Assembly: GCA_023458915.1 (NCBI GenBank)
Contig: JAEWWM010000053.1
Coordinates: 1 to 31,506, forward strand
Source: Bacillota bacterium
GTDB taxonomy: Bacteria; Bacillota; Clostridia; Oscillospirales; Acutalibacteraceae
Length of the DNA stretch: 31,506 bases
Direction of reading: 5' to 3'
Positions 23,609 through 31,048 of this stretch are shown in pieces. The notes beneath the pieces are model-generated. The model searched no databases. It was not told the origin of the DNA and was given only the letters and a program-made list of their open reading frames with translations. Numbering within the stretch: the stretch's first letter is position 1; each line of letters starts with the position of its first letter. Position numbers and translations under genes: made by a program.

Positions 23609-24181
23609 TTACCTTTTACATTTTTTATTAAAAATATGATAAGCATATCCCTTGTAATCAGTAGGACCAACATCTGCTCCTATTTTCTTTAAGATTTCAT
23701 TTAAAAACAGTAAAACTTCATCTATATCCTTATTCGTGCCTTTATACTCAATTTCTATATAATTACCTAAAGTTTTCACTTTATCTATAGAAATTTCGCA
23801 ATTTTTATACATAAAGCTTTGTCTAAATTTATTAACCACTATAAAAGGCACAAAATTCATGCCTAAATCTAATTTTTGCAAAATGTCTTTAAAATCTTCT
23901 TCTGATTTCATCTCATATTCGGTTTCCTCGCAGTAGGTACGAACTTCTGCTCCTTCAGGTAACCAATGTTTATAATTAAACGTGAGCTTCCCGTTTTCTT
24001 CTCTAACTCTTACCCAGTGATTTACATGATCCGGGTCTTTAAAAAAACTATCATCGGGGTTGTCATAATATGTATCTATTTGGTGATTACTTTTGAATGC
24101 TTTTACTCCCTTTTTATCTAAAAAAGAAAAAACTTGATTTTCGTTAAATAGTTTATTTCTAATTTCAATTTCTTTGCTCAT
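23609..24181 (-). CDS. CYTH domain protein (CyaB / thiamine-triphosphatase-like)
   Basis: A 190-residue CYTH triphosphate-tunnel protein. The N-terminal signature reads E-I-E-I-R-N-K-L, with Arg in place of the Lys of the usual E-x-E-x-K. Tunnel residues follow: Q-I-D-T-Y-Y-D as in class IV adenylyl cyclase CyaB, W-V-R-V-R-E-E-N-G, N-Y-K-H-W, and a C-terminal I-E-I-E-Y-K-G. Y-K-G-Y-A-Y near the end is typical. Members bind triphosphorylated substrates such as ATP or thiamine triphosphate with divalent metal; activity here is not known. The ATG follows a weak site (GAGG about 7 nt upstream). No membrane or signal segments. Confidence 0.88.
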   Translation of the reverse strand: MSKEIEIRNKLFNENQVFSFLDKKGVKAFKSNHQIDTYYDNPDDSFFKDPDHVNHWVRVREENGKLTFNYKHWLPEGAEVRTYCEETEYEMKSEEDFKDILQKLDLGMNFVPFIVVNKFRQSFMYKNCEISIDKVKTLGNYIEIEYKGTNKDIDEVLLFLNEILKKIGADVGPTDYKGYAYHIFNKKCKR

Positions 24182-24759
24182 TTTAACCTCTAAAGATAAT
24201 CAAAATAGGATATGGCAATTCACTTGTACTTAAACTAAAAGATAATTTATTATTGCTAATTCTAACATAATTTTACAAAAATTTGCAAGGCTTAAATATG
24301 TAGCATTTTGTTTGTAAACAAACAAACCCTACGGTTCCCAAAAATTAGAGATTTTTAAAAAGAGGAATTAGAGAACCATAAAATTTTATTTTTGCGAAAC
24401 CATTAATGAAGCGACACAATCAAGATTTAAAATGGGTAATTCTTTAAGAATATGGTTAATTTTGTAGAAAGACCAGACCATGTGATGTCCCGAGTCAACC
24501 GCAATCCAGAAAATATCAGCCAATTCTATATAAAACTGCACCAATATTTAGAAAAAGAAATGTTGCTACGAAAAAAAGCGCAGATGTAGTAAACCAAATT
24601 TCCCCTGGAGAAGCAGTTCCTAATTGGGATAAAGCACATTAAAATAGAAATGAATTTTCTATGTATAAAGAGAAATCGCACTTAATTTTAAGTGCGATTT
24701 TACTTTTGCGATTTATTGTAAGAATAAATTTGTGGCTCACCCACAACAAAACTCGAATA
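24182..24759. other. 578-bp region without a recognisable gene
   Basis: The stretch between the CYTH gene and tuf holds a palindromic terminator (24673-24700, listed separately) and two overlapping open stretches on the plus strand. One runs from ATG 24452 to TAG 24589 (45 codons, M-V-N-F-V-E-R-P-D-H). The other is about 65 codons without an ATG, ending at TAA about 24642 (S-P-G-E-A-V-P-N-W-D-K-A-H). Neither has a Shine-Dalgarno or a family I recognise. Their residue make-up looks more protein-like than the flanking AT-rich DNA, so they may be remnants of an old gene. No tRNA or CRISPR repeat is present. Confidence 0.5.
24673..24700 (-). terminator. Terminator hairpin after tuf
   Basis: AAATCGCACTTAA (24673-24685) pairs perfectly with TTAAGTGCGATTT (24688-24700). 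On the minus strand it is followed by the T-rich TTTCTCTTT, and on the plus strand by TTACTTTT, so it may work in both directions. It lies about 60 nt after the tuf stop. Confidence 0.7.
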
Positions 24760-25962
24760 CTAAGCTAAAATTTCGGTTACAACACCTGAACCAACTGTGC
24801 GCCCACCCTCGCGAATTGCGAATCTAAGGCCTTCTTCAATTGCAATAGGTGTGATGAGTTCTACTTCCATCACAACGTTGTCTCCGGGCATGCACATTTC
24901 AGTTCCTTCAGGAAGCGAAATTACGCCGGTAACATCTGTTGTTCTGAAATAGAATTGGGGGCGATAGTTATTAAAGAATGGAGTATGGCGTCCGCCTTCT
25001 TCTTTAGTAAGTACATATACTTGGCCTTTGAATTTCGTATGAGGATTAATAGTTCCGGGCTTTGCAAGAACCTGACCGCGCTGAATTTCTTCTCTTTGAA
25101 TACCACGAAGAAGTACACCAACGTTATCTCCGGCCTCAGCGTAATCAAGAATTTTTCTGAACATTTCAACCCCGGTTACAACAACTTTTTTGCGTTCTTC
25201 GGTAAGTCCGACAAGTTCAACTTCTTCACCTGTTTTAAGCTGTCCGCGTTCTACTCTTCCGGTTGCAACTGTTCCGCGTCCGGTAATTGTAAAAACGTCT
25301 TCAACAGGCATTAAAAAAGGTTGATCAGATTTTCTTTCCGGAGTTGGAATAAAACTATCGACTGCGTCCATTAAATCAAGAATGCATTTGTATTCAGGAG
25401 CATCAGCGTCTTTTGAAGTTGATTCAAGAACTTTAAGGGCTGAACCACGAATAATTGGAGTATCGTCACCTGGGAATTCATATTCATTTAAAAGTTCGCG
25501 AATTTCCATTTCAACGAGATCGAGAAGCTCTTCGTCGTCTACTTGGTCAACTTTGTTCATGAATACTACAATACTAGGAACACCAACTTGGCGCGCAAGA
25601 AGAATATGTTCTCTTGTTTGAGGCATCGGGCCATCAGCTGCAGACACCACAAGAATTGCGCCGTCCATCTGAGCAGCACCGGTAATCATGTTTTTAACGT
25701 AGTCAGCGTGACCTGGGCAGTCAACGTGAGCATAGTGACGTTTTTCTGTTTCATACTCAACGTGTGCAGTGTTGATTGTAATTCCACGTTCTCTTTCTTC
25801 AGGCGCTTTATCAATGTTTGCGTAATCGACAAATTCAGCTTCACCTTTTAAGTTAAGAACTTTTGTAATAGCTGCTGTAAGAGTTGTTTTACCGTGGTCA
25901 ACGTGACCGATAGTACCAATGTTTACGTGTGGTTTATTTCTTTCAAATTTTGCTTTTGCCAT
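24760..25962 (-). CDS. tuf: Elongation factor Tu
   Basis: EF-Tu carries aminoacyl-tRNA to the ribosome as a GTP complex. The 400-residue protein is full length: G1 G-H-V-D-H-G-K-T, switch I R-G-I-T-I-N-T-A-H, G3 D-C-P-G-H-A-D-Y, G4 N-K-V-D, and the three-domain architecture ending V-V-T-E-I-L-A. GGGAGG precedes the ATG. It is the last gene of the str operon, but a 229-nt gap after fusA carries its own promoter, which would let EF-Tu be made in excess over the ribosomal proteins. A terminator hairpin follows. Confidence 0.99.
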   Translation of the reverse strand: MAKAKFERNKPHVNIGTIGHVDHGKTTLTAAITKVLNLKGEAEFVDYANIDKAPEERERGITINTAHVEYETEKRHYAHVDCPGHADYVKNMITGAAQMDGAILVVSAADGPMPQTREHILLARQVGVPSIVVFMNKVDQVDDEELLDLVEMEIRELLNEYEFPGDDTPIIRGSALKVLESTSKDADAPEYKCILDLMDAVDSFIPTPERKSDQPFLMPVEDVFTITGRGTVATGRVERGQLKTGEEVELVGLTEERKKVVVTGVEMFRKILDYAEAGDNVGVLLRGIQREEIQRGQVLAKPGTINPHTKFKGQVYVLTKEEGGRHTPFFNNYRPQFYFRTTDVTGVISLPEGTEMCMPGDNVVMEVELITPIAIEEGLRFAIREGGRTVGSGVVTEILA

Positions 25963-26033
25963 TGAATTTTTTCCTCCCTTAATTATTTTAAAAAACTTGA
26001 GCGTTTTAATGCAATTTTTATAATACAGATAGG

Positions 26034-26062
26034 ATTTTATCAGTTGCTGCTTAAAAAATCAA
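26034..26062 (-). promoter_or_regulatory. Internal promoter for tuf
   Basis: In the gap between fusA and tuf, minus-strand TTGATT (26062-26057), a 17-nt spacer and TAAAAT (26039-26034) form a good sigma-A promoter. The predicted start is near 26027, giving a leader of about 65 nt before the tuf ATG. Confidence 0.6.
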
Positions 26063-26191
26063 CCAAAATATTAGCTAATCTTTATGTTAACTAATCGAAG
26101 ATATTTGCTTTGTAATATTTTGCTTGCTTTTCCTCGCACCATATGGCCCGAAGAAAAGCTATAATAATTACTTAAAAGCGCAAATTCTCGG

Positions 26192-28267
26192 TTAATCTTT
26201 TTTTCTATCAGCAATAATCTGTTCGGAAACAGATTTTGGAACTTCGGCATAGTGGCTCGGTTCCATTGTGTATTGCCCTCTGCCCTGTGTTCTTGAACGC
26301 ATATCTGTCGCGTAACCGAACATTTCGGAAAGCGGGACAAGTGCATTTATTCTCTGCGCTCCTGAAATCGCTTCCATGCCTTGAATCATTCCGCGGCGTG
26401 AATTTATATCTCCGATTACATCACCCATGTACTCTTCCGGAACTATAACAGTTACTTTCATTATGGGTTCGAGAAGAACAGGATCTGCTTTTTTCATCGC
26501 CGCTTTAAACGCCATTGAACCGGCAATTTTAAACGCCATTTCGGACGAGTCGACTTCGTGATAAGATCCATCATAAAGAGTGACTTTAACGTCAACAACA
26601 TTATAACCAGCGAGCACGCCTGAAAGCATAGCACCTTGAATACCATTATCAACAGCAGGTATATATTCTTTTGGAATAGCCCCCCCTACTATCTCATTAA
26701 TGAATTCATAACCTTTAGTTGGATTCGGTTCAATCCGAATTTTTACATGACCATATTGACCGCGTCCACCAGATTGTCTTGCGTATTTTTCTTCCATCTC
26801 TGCGGATGTGCGAATAGTTTCTTTGTAAGCAACCTGAGGTTTACCGACATTCGCTTCAACCTTAAATTCACGAAGAAGTCTGTCAACGATTATCTCAAGA
26901 TGAAGTTCACCCATTCCGGCAATTATTGTTTGCCCTGTTTCTTCGTCAGTATAGGCTTTAAAAGTTGGATCTTCTTCAGCAAGTTTAGCAAGCGCAAGAC
27001 CCATTTTTTCCTGACCAGCTTTAGTTTTGGGTTCAATTGCAACCCTTATGACCGGATCAGGAAATTCCATGGATTCAAGAATTACAGGATGTTTTTCATC
27101 GCAAAGTGTGTCGCCGGTTGTGGTATTTTTAAGCCCAACCGCAGCAGCTATATCTCCTGCGTAAACTTTTTCGATATCCTGTCTGTGGTTTGAGTGCATT
27201 TGAAGAATTCGGCCGATTCTTTCATTGTTGTCTTTAGTTGAATTATAAACCGTTGAGCCCGCCGCAATTGTTCCCGAATAAACTCTAAAGAAACAAAGTT
27301 TACCGACAAATGGGTCAGTCGCAATTTTAAATGCAAGCGCGGCGAAGGGGCCTTCATCCGAAGATGGACGCTCCACTTCCTCAGCAGTGTCAGGATTTAT
27401 TCCTTTAATTGCAGGAACATCCTTAGGAGATGGCATATAATCAACGACAGCATCAAGAAGTTTTTGTACTCCTTTATTTTTGTAAGATGAACCGCAAGTA
27501 ACTGGCACCATCTTGCCCGCAATTGTCGCCTTTCTTATACAACCTTTAATTTCCTCTACAGATATTTCCTCGCCTTCAAGATATTTTTCCATAACTTTAT
27601 CATCTTGTTCGGCAATTTGCTCGAGCATTTCAATGCGATACTGTTCAGCTTTTTCTTTTAAGTCTTCCGGAATCTCTTCGACTCTTATATCTTTTCCAAG
27701 ATCATCATAATAGACATAAGCTTTCATCTCTACTAAGTCAATGATACCTTTGAAAGTGTCTTCAGATCCAATTGGAAGCTGAATCGGAACAGCATTACAT
27801 TTAAGACGTTCTTTCATCATGTCGACAACATTATAAAAATCTGCTCCCATGATGTCCATTTTGTTAACATAAGCCATTCTCGGAACACCATATCTATCAG
27901 CTTGACGCCAAACTGTTTCTGATTGAGGCTCCACGCCGCCTTTCGCACAAAGAACTGTAACAGAACCATCAAGAACTCTAAGCGAGCGTTCGACTTCAAC
28001 TGTAAAGTCAACGTGGCCAGGAGTATCTATGATGTTTATACGGTGGTCGTTCCAAAAGCAAGTTGTCGCAGCGGATGTTATTGTTATTCCGCGTTCTTGC
28101 TCTTGAACCATCCAGTCCATTGTAGCCGCGCCGTCATGAACTTCGCCAAGCTTGTGGCTTATTCCGGTATAAAACAAGATACGCTCGGTTGTAGTTGTTT
28201 TTCCCGCATCGATATGAGCCATTATTCCTATATTGCGCGTCATATCAAGCGATACTTTCCTTGGCAT
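26192..28267 (-). CDS. fusA: Elongation factor G
   Basis: EF-G drives ribosomal translocation and, with RRF, recycling. The 691-residue protein shows G1 A-H-I-D-A-G-K-T-T, switch I R-G-I-T-I-T-S-A-A-T-T, G3 D-T-P-G-H-V-D-F, G4 N-K-M-D, and domain IV with the G-R-G-Q-Y-G-H-V stretch near residue 505. Length and motifs are those of the canonical housekeeping enzyme. AAGGAGG lies 7 nt before the ATG. It follows the small putative lipoprotein gene by 35 nt instead of following rpsG directly. Confidence 0.98.
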   Translation of the reverse strand: MPRKVSLDMTRNIGIMAHIDAGKTTTTERILFYTGISHKLGEVHDGAATMDWMVQEQERGITITSAATTCFWNDHRINIIDTPGHVDFTVEVERSLRVLDGSVTVLCAKGGVEPQSETVWRQADRYGVPRMAYVNKMDIMGADFYNVVDMMKERLKCNAVPIQLPIGSEDTFKGIIDLVEMKAYVYYDDLGKDIRVEEIPEDLKEKAEQYRIEMLEQIAEQDDKVMEKYLEGEEISVEEIKGCIRKATIAGKMVPVTCGSSYKNKGVQKLLDAVVDYMPSPKDVPAIKGINPDTAEEVERPSSDEGPFAALAFKIATDPFVGKLCFFRVYSGTIAAGSTVYNSTKDNNERIGRILQMHSNHRQDIEKVYAGDIAAAVGLKNTTTGDTLCDEKHPVILESMEFPDPVIRVAIEPKTKAGQEKMGLALAKLAEEDPTFKAYTDEETGQTIIAGMGELHLEIIVDRLLREFKVEANVGKPQVAYKETIRTSAEMEEKYARQSGGRGQYGHVKIRIEPNPTKGYEFINEIVGGAIPKEYIPAVDNGIQGAMLSGVLAGYNVVDVKVTLYDGSYHEVDSSEMAFKIAGSMAFKAAMKKADPVLLEPIMKVTVIVPEEYMGDVIGDINSRRGMIQGMEAISGAQRINALVPLSEMFGYATDMRSRTQGRGQYTMEPSHYAEVPKSVSEQIIADRKKD

Positions 28268-28302
28268 AATATCCTCCTTTTCGTTTTATTTTATAATCTT
28301 CT

Positions 28303-28641
28303 TTAATTAAGTTCTTTCAACTTCATAAAATAGGCAAGCTGCTCAGGATTAAAATTTTTAGGACTTCTATTCTGACATAATTTGCGAACTTCTTCTCTTT
28401 CAAAAAAGTCCTTGAGAGTTTTGTTCGTTTCTAACACATGATTCTCCCGAAGTTTGTACTCAAAACGTGCTTTAACTTCATCAAGAGTTTTTAAATCTTT
28501 ATAATCAGAAACTGTAGTCCTATAATTGTAACCACACCCAATTAAAATAATATTTAGTGAAAACACTAGTGATATTACAGCTTTCTGAAGATTTATGTTA
28601 AGCGCCCCTATTAACCAATCCACAAAACGCAACCCTTTCAT
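28303..28641 (-). CDS. Small putative lipoprotein inserted in the str operon
   Basis: A 112-residue protein with no family I recognise. Residues about 17-36 form a lipoprotein-type signal: N-L-Q-K, a hydrophobic stretch, and the lipobox L-I-G-C with C36. The mature part is about 76 residues, charged, with K-T-L-D-E-V-K-A-R-F-E-Y-K-L as a likely helix and F-N-P-E-Q-L-A-Y-F-M-K at the end. The ATG 28641 has no ribosome binding site. GTG 28623 after AAAGGG, or even the ATA 28596 after AGGGG, would give more usual signal lengths. It lies 17 nt after rpsG and 35 nt before fusA on the same strand, an unusual position in an otherwise conserved operon. Confidence 0.7.
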   Translation of the reverse strand: MKGLRFVDWLIGALNINLQKAVISLVFSLNIILIGCGYNYRTTVSDYKDLKTLDEVKARFEYKLRENHVLETNKTLKDFFEREEVRKLCQNRSPKNFNPEQLAYFMKLKELN

Positions 28642-28658
28642 GTGTTAAAAATAATTTT

Positions 28659-29129
28659 TTACCAGCGGTAATGCGCGAACGCTTTATTGGATTCCGCCAT
28701 TTTATGAGTGTCTTCACGTTTTTTAACCGCTGCGCCTGTGTTACTTGAAGCAGCTAAAATTTCAGCCGCAAGTTTTTCGATCATTGTTTTTTCTGAACGA
28801 AGCCTCGAGTATTTTGTAAGCCATCTGAGCCCTAAAGTTTGCCTTCTATCAGCTCTAACTTCAATCGGAACCTGATATGTCGCTCCACCAACTCTTCTTG
28901 CTTTTACTTCTAAAGCCGGTTTAATATTTTCCATCGCCTGTTCAAAAACCTCCAAGGGTTCTCTTCCGGTTTGAGTACGGATTATATCGAATGACTTATA
29001 CACTATTCTTTGAGCTATTCCTCTTTTTCCGTCTACCATAATATTATTAATTAGTCTTGTTACAAGCTTGGAGTTATAAAGCGGATCTTGCAGAACATCG
29101 CGTTTGGGAACTGTACCTCTTCTTGGCAT
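28659..29129 (-). CDS. rpsG: 30S ribosomal protein S7
   Basis: S7 nucleates the 3' domain of 16S rRNA and in many bacteria represses translation of its own operon. The 156 residues are standard length, starting M-P-R-R-G-T-V-P-K-R-D and ending H-Y-R-W. A-R-R-V-G-G-A-T-Y-Q-V-P-I-E-V near residue 80 and E-L-A/A-E-I-L-A-A-S near 125 are family segments. ATG 29129 is set by GAAGGAGGG just upstream and by homology; the open frame that continues to 29207 is not coding. The gap to rpsL is 139 nt. Confidence 0.98.
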   Translation of the reverse strand: MPRRGTVPKRDVLQDPLYNSKLVTRLINNIMVDGKRGIAQRIVYKSFDIIRTQTGREPLEVFEQAMENIKPALEVKARRVGGATYQVPIEVRADRRQTLGLRWLTKYSRLRSEKTMIEKLAAEILAASSNTGAAVKKREDTHKMAESNKAFAHYRW

Positions 29130-29268
29130 ATTTCTTCCCTCCTTCACAAAAATGATATCATAGGTACTCGAAAGTAATTTAGCTTTCGCTTGCCAATACA
29201 GAGGCATTTTATATAAAACACTTCTGCATTGTTAATGCAAAGCTGTATTAAATTCTAAATTAAAACAT

Positions 29269-29706
29269 TTATTTTGCTGCGGCTTTTGCAGCGCCTGCCT
29301 TAGGACGTTTTGCGCCGTATTTTGAACGTGCCTGCATACGCTTTGCAACACCTTGCGCATCAAGTGTACCTCTTACGATGTGGTAACGTACACCTGGTAA
29401 GTCCTTGACACGTCCGCCTCTAATAAGAACAACACTGTGCTCCTGAAGGTTATGTCCGATTCCGGGAATGTAAGAAGTTACTTCTTGACCATTTGAAAGA
29501 CGAACCCTGGCAATTTTTCTAAGCGCTGAGTTCGGTTTTTTTGGAGTAGCCGTTTTAACTGCAGTGCAAACTCCTCTTTTTTGCGGAGAATTCTGATTAA
29601 TAGCTTCTCTTTTTTTAGAATTCCAGCCTTTGAGAAGCGCCGGAGCTTTTGCCTTTTTTTCTTGGGTTTTTCTTCCTTTGCGGACTAACTGATTACAAGT
29701 TGGCAT
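29269..29706 (-). CDS. rpsL: 30S ribosomal protein S12
   Basis: S12 lies at the decoding centre and controls accuracy. The protein starts M-P-T-C-N-Q-L-V-R-K-G-R, has T-P-K-K-P-N-S-A-L-R-K and G-G-R-V-K-D-L-P-G-V-R-Y-H-I-V-R-G intact (the lysines where streptomycin-resistance substitutions usually occur are unchanged), and ends in an Ala/Lys-rich tail. At 145 residues it is slightly longer than most. ATG 29706 follows AGGAGGTG. It is the first gene of the str operon; rpoBC, commonly upstream, is not here. Confidence 0.98.
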   Translation of the reverse strand: MPTCNQLVRKGRKTQEKKAKAPALLKGWNSKKREAINQNSPQKRGVCTAVKTATPKKPNSALRKIARVRLSNGQEVTSYIPGIGHNLQEHSVVLIRGGRVKDLPGVRYHIVRGTLDAQGVAKRMQARSKYGAKRPKAGAAKAAAK

Positions 29707-29729
29707 ATTACACCTCCTAAAAAATAAAT

Positions 29730-29763
29730 AATCGTAGCACAAGCTTTCACTTGTGTAACGATT
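29730..29763 (-). ncRNA. Structured leader hairpin of the str operon
   Basis: Between the promoter and the rpsL ribosome binding site, AATCGT and CACAAG pair with CTTGTG and ACGATT, giving two 6-bp helices split by a 2x2 internal loop, with a 6-nt apical loop. A T-rich run (TTATTTATTTTTTA) follows directly on the minus strand, then AGGAGG. This could be an attenuator or a ribosomal-protein binding leader; it could also just stabilise the mRNA. I do not recognise it as a named leader family. Confidence 0.45.
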
Positions 29764-29764
29764 A

Positions 29765-29794
29765 ATTTTATCATTAATAAAGGGATATTGTCAA
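29765..29794 (-). promoter_or_regulatory. Promoter of the str operon
   Basis: Minus-strand perfect TTGACA (29794-29789), an 18-nt spacer and TAAAAT (29770-29765). Transcription would start near 29758, at the beginning of the leader hairpin, about 50 nt before the rpsL ATG. Confidence 0.75.
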
Positions 29795-29959
29795 TAAGTG
29801 GCTACTACCCCCCTGCAGACAAATAAACATTTATTAATGTGCTAATTCTTAAAAGCTTACAGCTGCTTCTAACAGAAGCGAAAGATGTAACGTTTTGCGA
29901 AAGCAGAGAATATATGTTTTGTTCAAAGTTATTTAACATATCTCGCTTCGTTCAAACCT
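29795..29959. other. Spacer between the str operon and the peptide pair
   Basis: No gene seen. It contains a perfect 6-bp hairpin GCTTCT-AAC-AGAAGC (29865-29879) and a 7-bp inverted repeat around 29915-29945 (ATATGTT/AACATAT). Neither has the T-run expected of a terminator for the upstream peptide genes, so read-through into the str operon is possible. Confidence 0.4.
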
Positions 29960-30295
29960 TTATTTGCTGGCATATTCTATTGCAACACCGACAAAAAACG
30001 GCGTCATCATTCCAACCGCCAAACCAGCCAGAATAAGATCTCTTTTCCATGCATTTTTTCTTCCTTCTAATGAACCGCCCGAAACATTTTCTAAAAATTT
30101 TTCATCTAAAAGCGAAGAAATTTTTTTATTTAAAATGGCCTCTAAATCATCTAAACCTTTTTTAATTTTTTCAAAATCGCCATCGCTAACTTTACCGCAC
30201 TCAGTTTCAAGTATTTTTCTTGCCTCTTCCTCAGTTTTAGCTGAACAAAATTTTTTTATATTTTCTTCTTTTTCAAAAAATGATTTAATATCCAT
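29960..30295 (-). CDS. Nif11-like-leader peptide 1 (GG leader, hydrophobic core)
   Basis: A 111-residue precursor. Residues 1-74 look like a Nif11-type leader: a helix K-S-F-F-E-K-E-E-N-I-K-K-F, the A-K-T-E-E-E-A-R-K-I-L turn-helix, and the end F-L-E-N-V-S-G-G, a double-glycine cleavage site. The 37-residue core after G74 begins S-L-E-G-R-K, is basic, then has a membrane-like stretch L-I-L-A-G-L-A-V-G-M-M-T-P-F-F-V-G-V-A-I. It has no cysteines and few Ser/Thr, so a lanthipeptide is unlikely; an unmodified membrane-active bacteriocin-like peptide fits better. AAGGAG precedes the ATG. It is co-transcribed with peptide 2, 35 nt upstream. No immunity or C39 exporter gene is in the window. Confidence 0.7.
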   Translation of the reverse strand: MDIKSFFEKEENIKKFCSAKTEEEARKILETECGKVSDGDFEKIKKGLDDLEAILNKKISSLLDEKFLENVSGGSLEGRKNAWKRDLILAGLAVGMMTPFFVGVAIEYASK

Positions 30296-30330
30296 ACTTT
30301 ATTCTCCTTATTTCGCTATAAAAATGTAAT

Positions 30331-30843
30331 TTATTTTTCAAAATATCCGGCAAGCCATTTACCGAATTTCGCGCCAGTCACTGCGCCTACCATTACTCCT
30401 ACCCCAGCTACACCTGTATCAGCTGCAATCCGTCCGGATTCCACTGCTTCAGCACCATAGCCACTATTATAGTCAAGGAGCTCTGGGCTATATTTATTTG
30501 CCGCAAAAACTATAGCAGAATCAGCGGCAAAACCACTAACTACGCCACCCATAGTTCCTCCCAGTAAAGCGCCAATAAGAACTCCTGCTTTTTCAGATTG
30601 AGTGCTTCCCCCGGCAATTTTTAATAAATCTTTATCGCTCATTTTACCTTTGTTTTCAATTGCTTTTGCGATTACTTTTCCTAAAAAATTTACTTCCTCA
30701 TCTTTAAGGTCAATCCCTTTATTTCTAAATAGAGTTTCTACTTCCTTCGTATTATTTTTAGACAAAAGTTCTTTCATAAAATTTTCATCTTTAAATAAAT
30801 GCTGTAGTTTTTCTTGTAGCTTTATATTTTCTGTTTTTCCCAT
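30331..30843 (-). CDS. Nif11-like-leader peptide 2 (GG leader, glycine-zipper core)
   Basis: A 170-residue precursor. The leader (1-79) has L-F-K-D-E-N-F-M-K-E-L-L, N-T-K-E-V-E-T-L-F-R-N-K-G-I-D-L-K-D-E-E-V and ends M-S-D-K-D-L-L-K-I-A-G-G, closely following the Nif11-type pattern. The 91-residue core has two glycine-zipper helices, G-A-L-L-G-G-T-M-G-G and G-V-M-V-G-A-V-T-G-A-K-F-G, split by a polar Y-S-P-E-L-L-D-Y-N-S-G-Y linker, and no cysteine. G-x-x-x-G motifs are typical of class II two-peptide bacteriocins. ATG 30843 is chosen because AAGGAG lies 9 nt upstream; the frame runs back to 30867 without a site. First gene behind a strong promoter. Confidence 0.7.
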   Translation of the reverse strand: MGKTENIKLQEKLQHLFKDENFMKELLSKNNTKEVETLFRNKGIDLKDEEVNFLGKVIAKAIENKGKMSDKDLLKIAGGSTQSEKAGVLIGALLGGTMGGVVSGFAADSAIVFAANKYSPELLDYNSGYGAEAVESGRIAADTGVAGVGVMVGAVTGAKFGKWLAGYFEK

Positions 30844-30888
30844 TTTAAACATCTCCTTATAAATCATTTATTAAATATATTTGTATAT

Positions 30889-30916
30889 ATTATATATAAA
30901 GTAATTTTAAAGTCAA
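30889..30916 (-). promoter_or_regulatory. Strong promoter of the peptide pair with adjacent palindrome
   Basis: Minus-strand TTGACT (30916-30911), a 16-nt spacer and a perfect TATAAT (30894-30889). Four bases upstream of the -35 lies the perfect palindrome ATGTATACAT (30921-30930), a possible regulator site. Confidence 0.7.
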
Positions 30917-30968
30917 TGGTATGTATACATTTTTTCTGTATAAACTTCTTTTAAGAATAAAAAAATGC

Positions 30969-30997
30969 TTTAAATAACAAAATAATTGTGATAAAAT
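30969..30997 (+). promoter_or_regulatory. Possible promoter of the GH3 gene
   Basis: Plus-strand TGA-TAAAAT (30989-30997) is an extended -10; 17 nt upstream TTTAAA is a weak -35. The start would be near 31004, about 45 nt before the ATG. It is divergent from the peptide promoter. Confidence 0.4.
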
Positions 30998-31048
30998 TTT
31001 TGCTTAAACAACACTATATAAAAAATAATTTTTAAAGGAGCAAAATAA

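Noticed and set aside
26071..26346. 91-residue open frame over the fusA end
   Set aside because: It is an out-of-frame reading of the fusA 3' end and the AT-rich spacer, with no family similarity.
28596..28598. AUA start for the str-operon lipoprotein, as a third non-standard start
   Set aside because: AGGGG stands 8 nt before it and the signal length would be ideal, but in-frame ATG and GTG candidates exist, so it cannot be claimed.
29130..29207. N-terminal extension of S7
   Set aside because: S7 begins M-P-R-R-G with its own ribosome binding site at 29129; the extension has no homology and no site.
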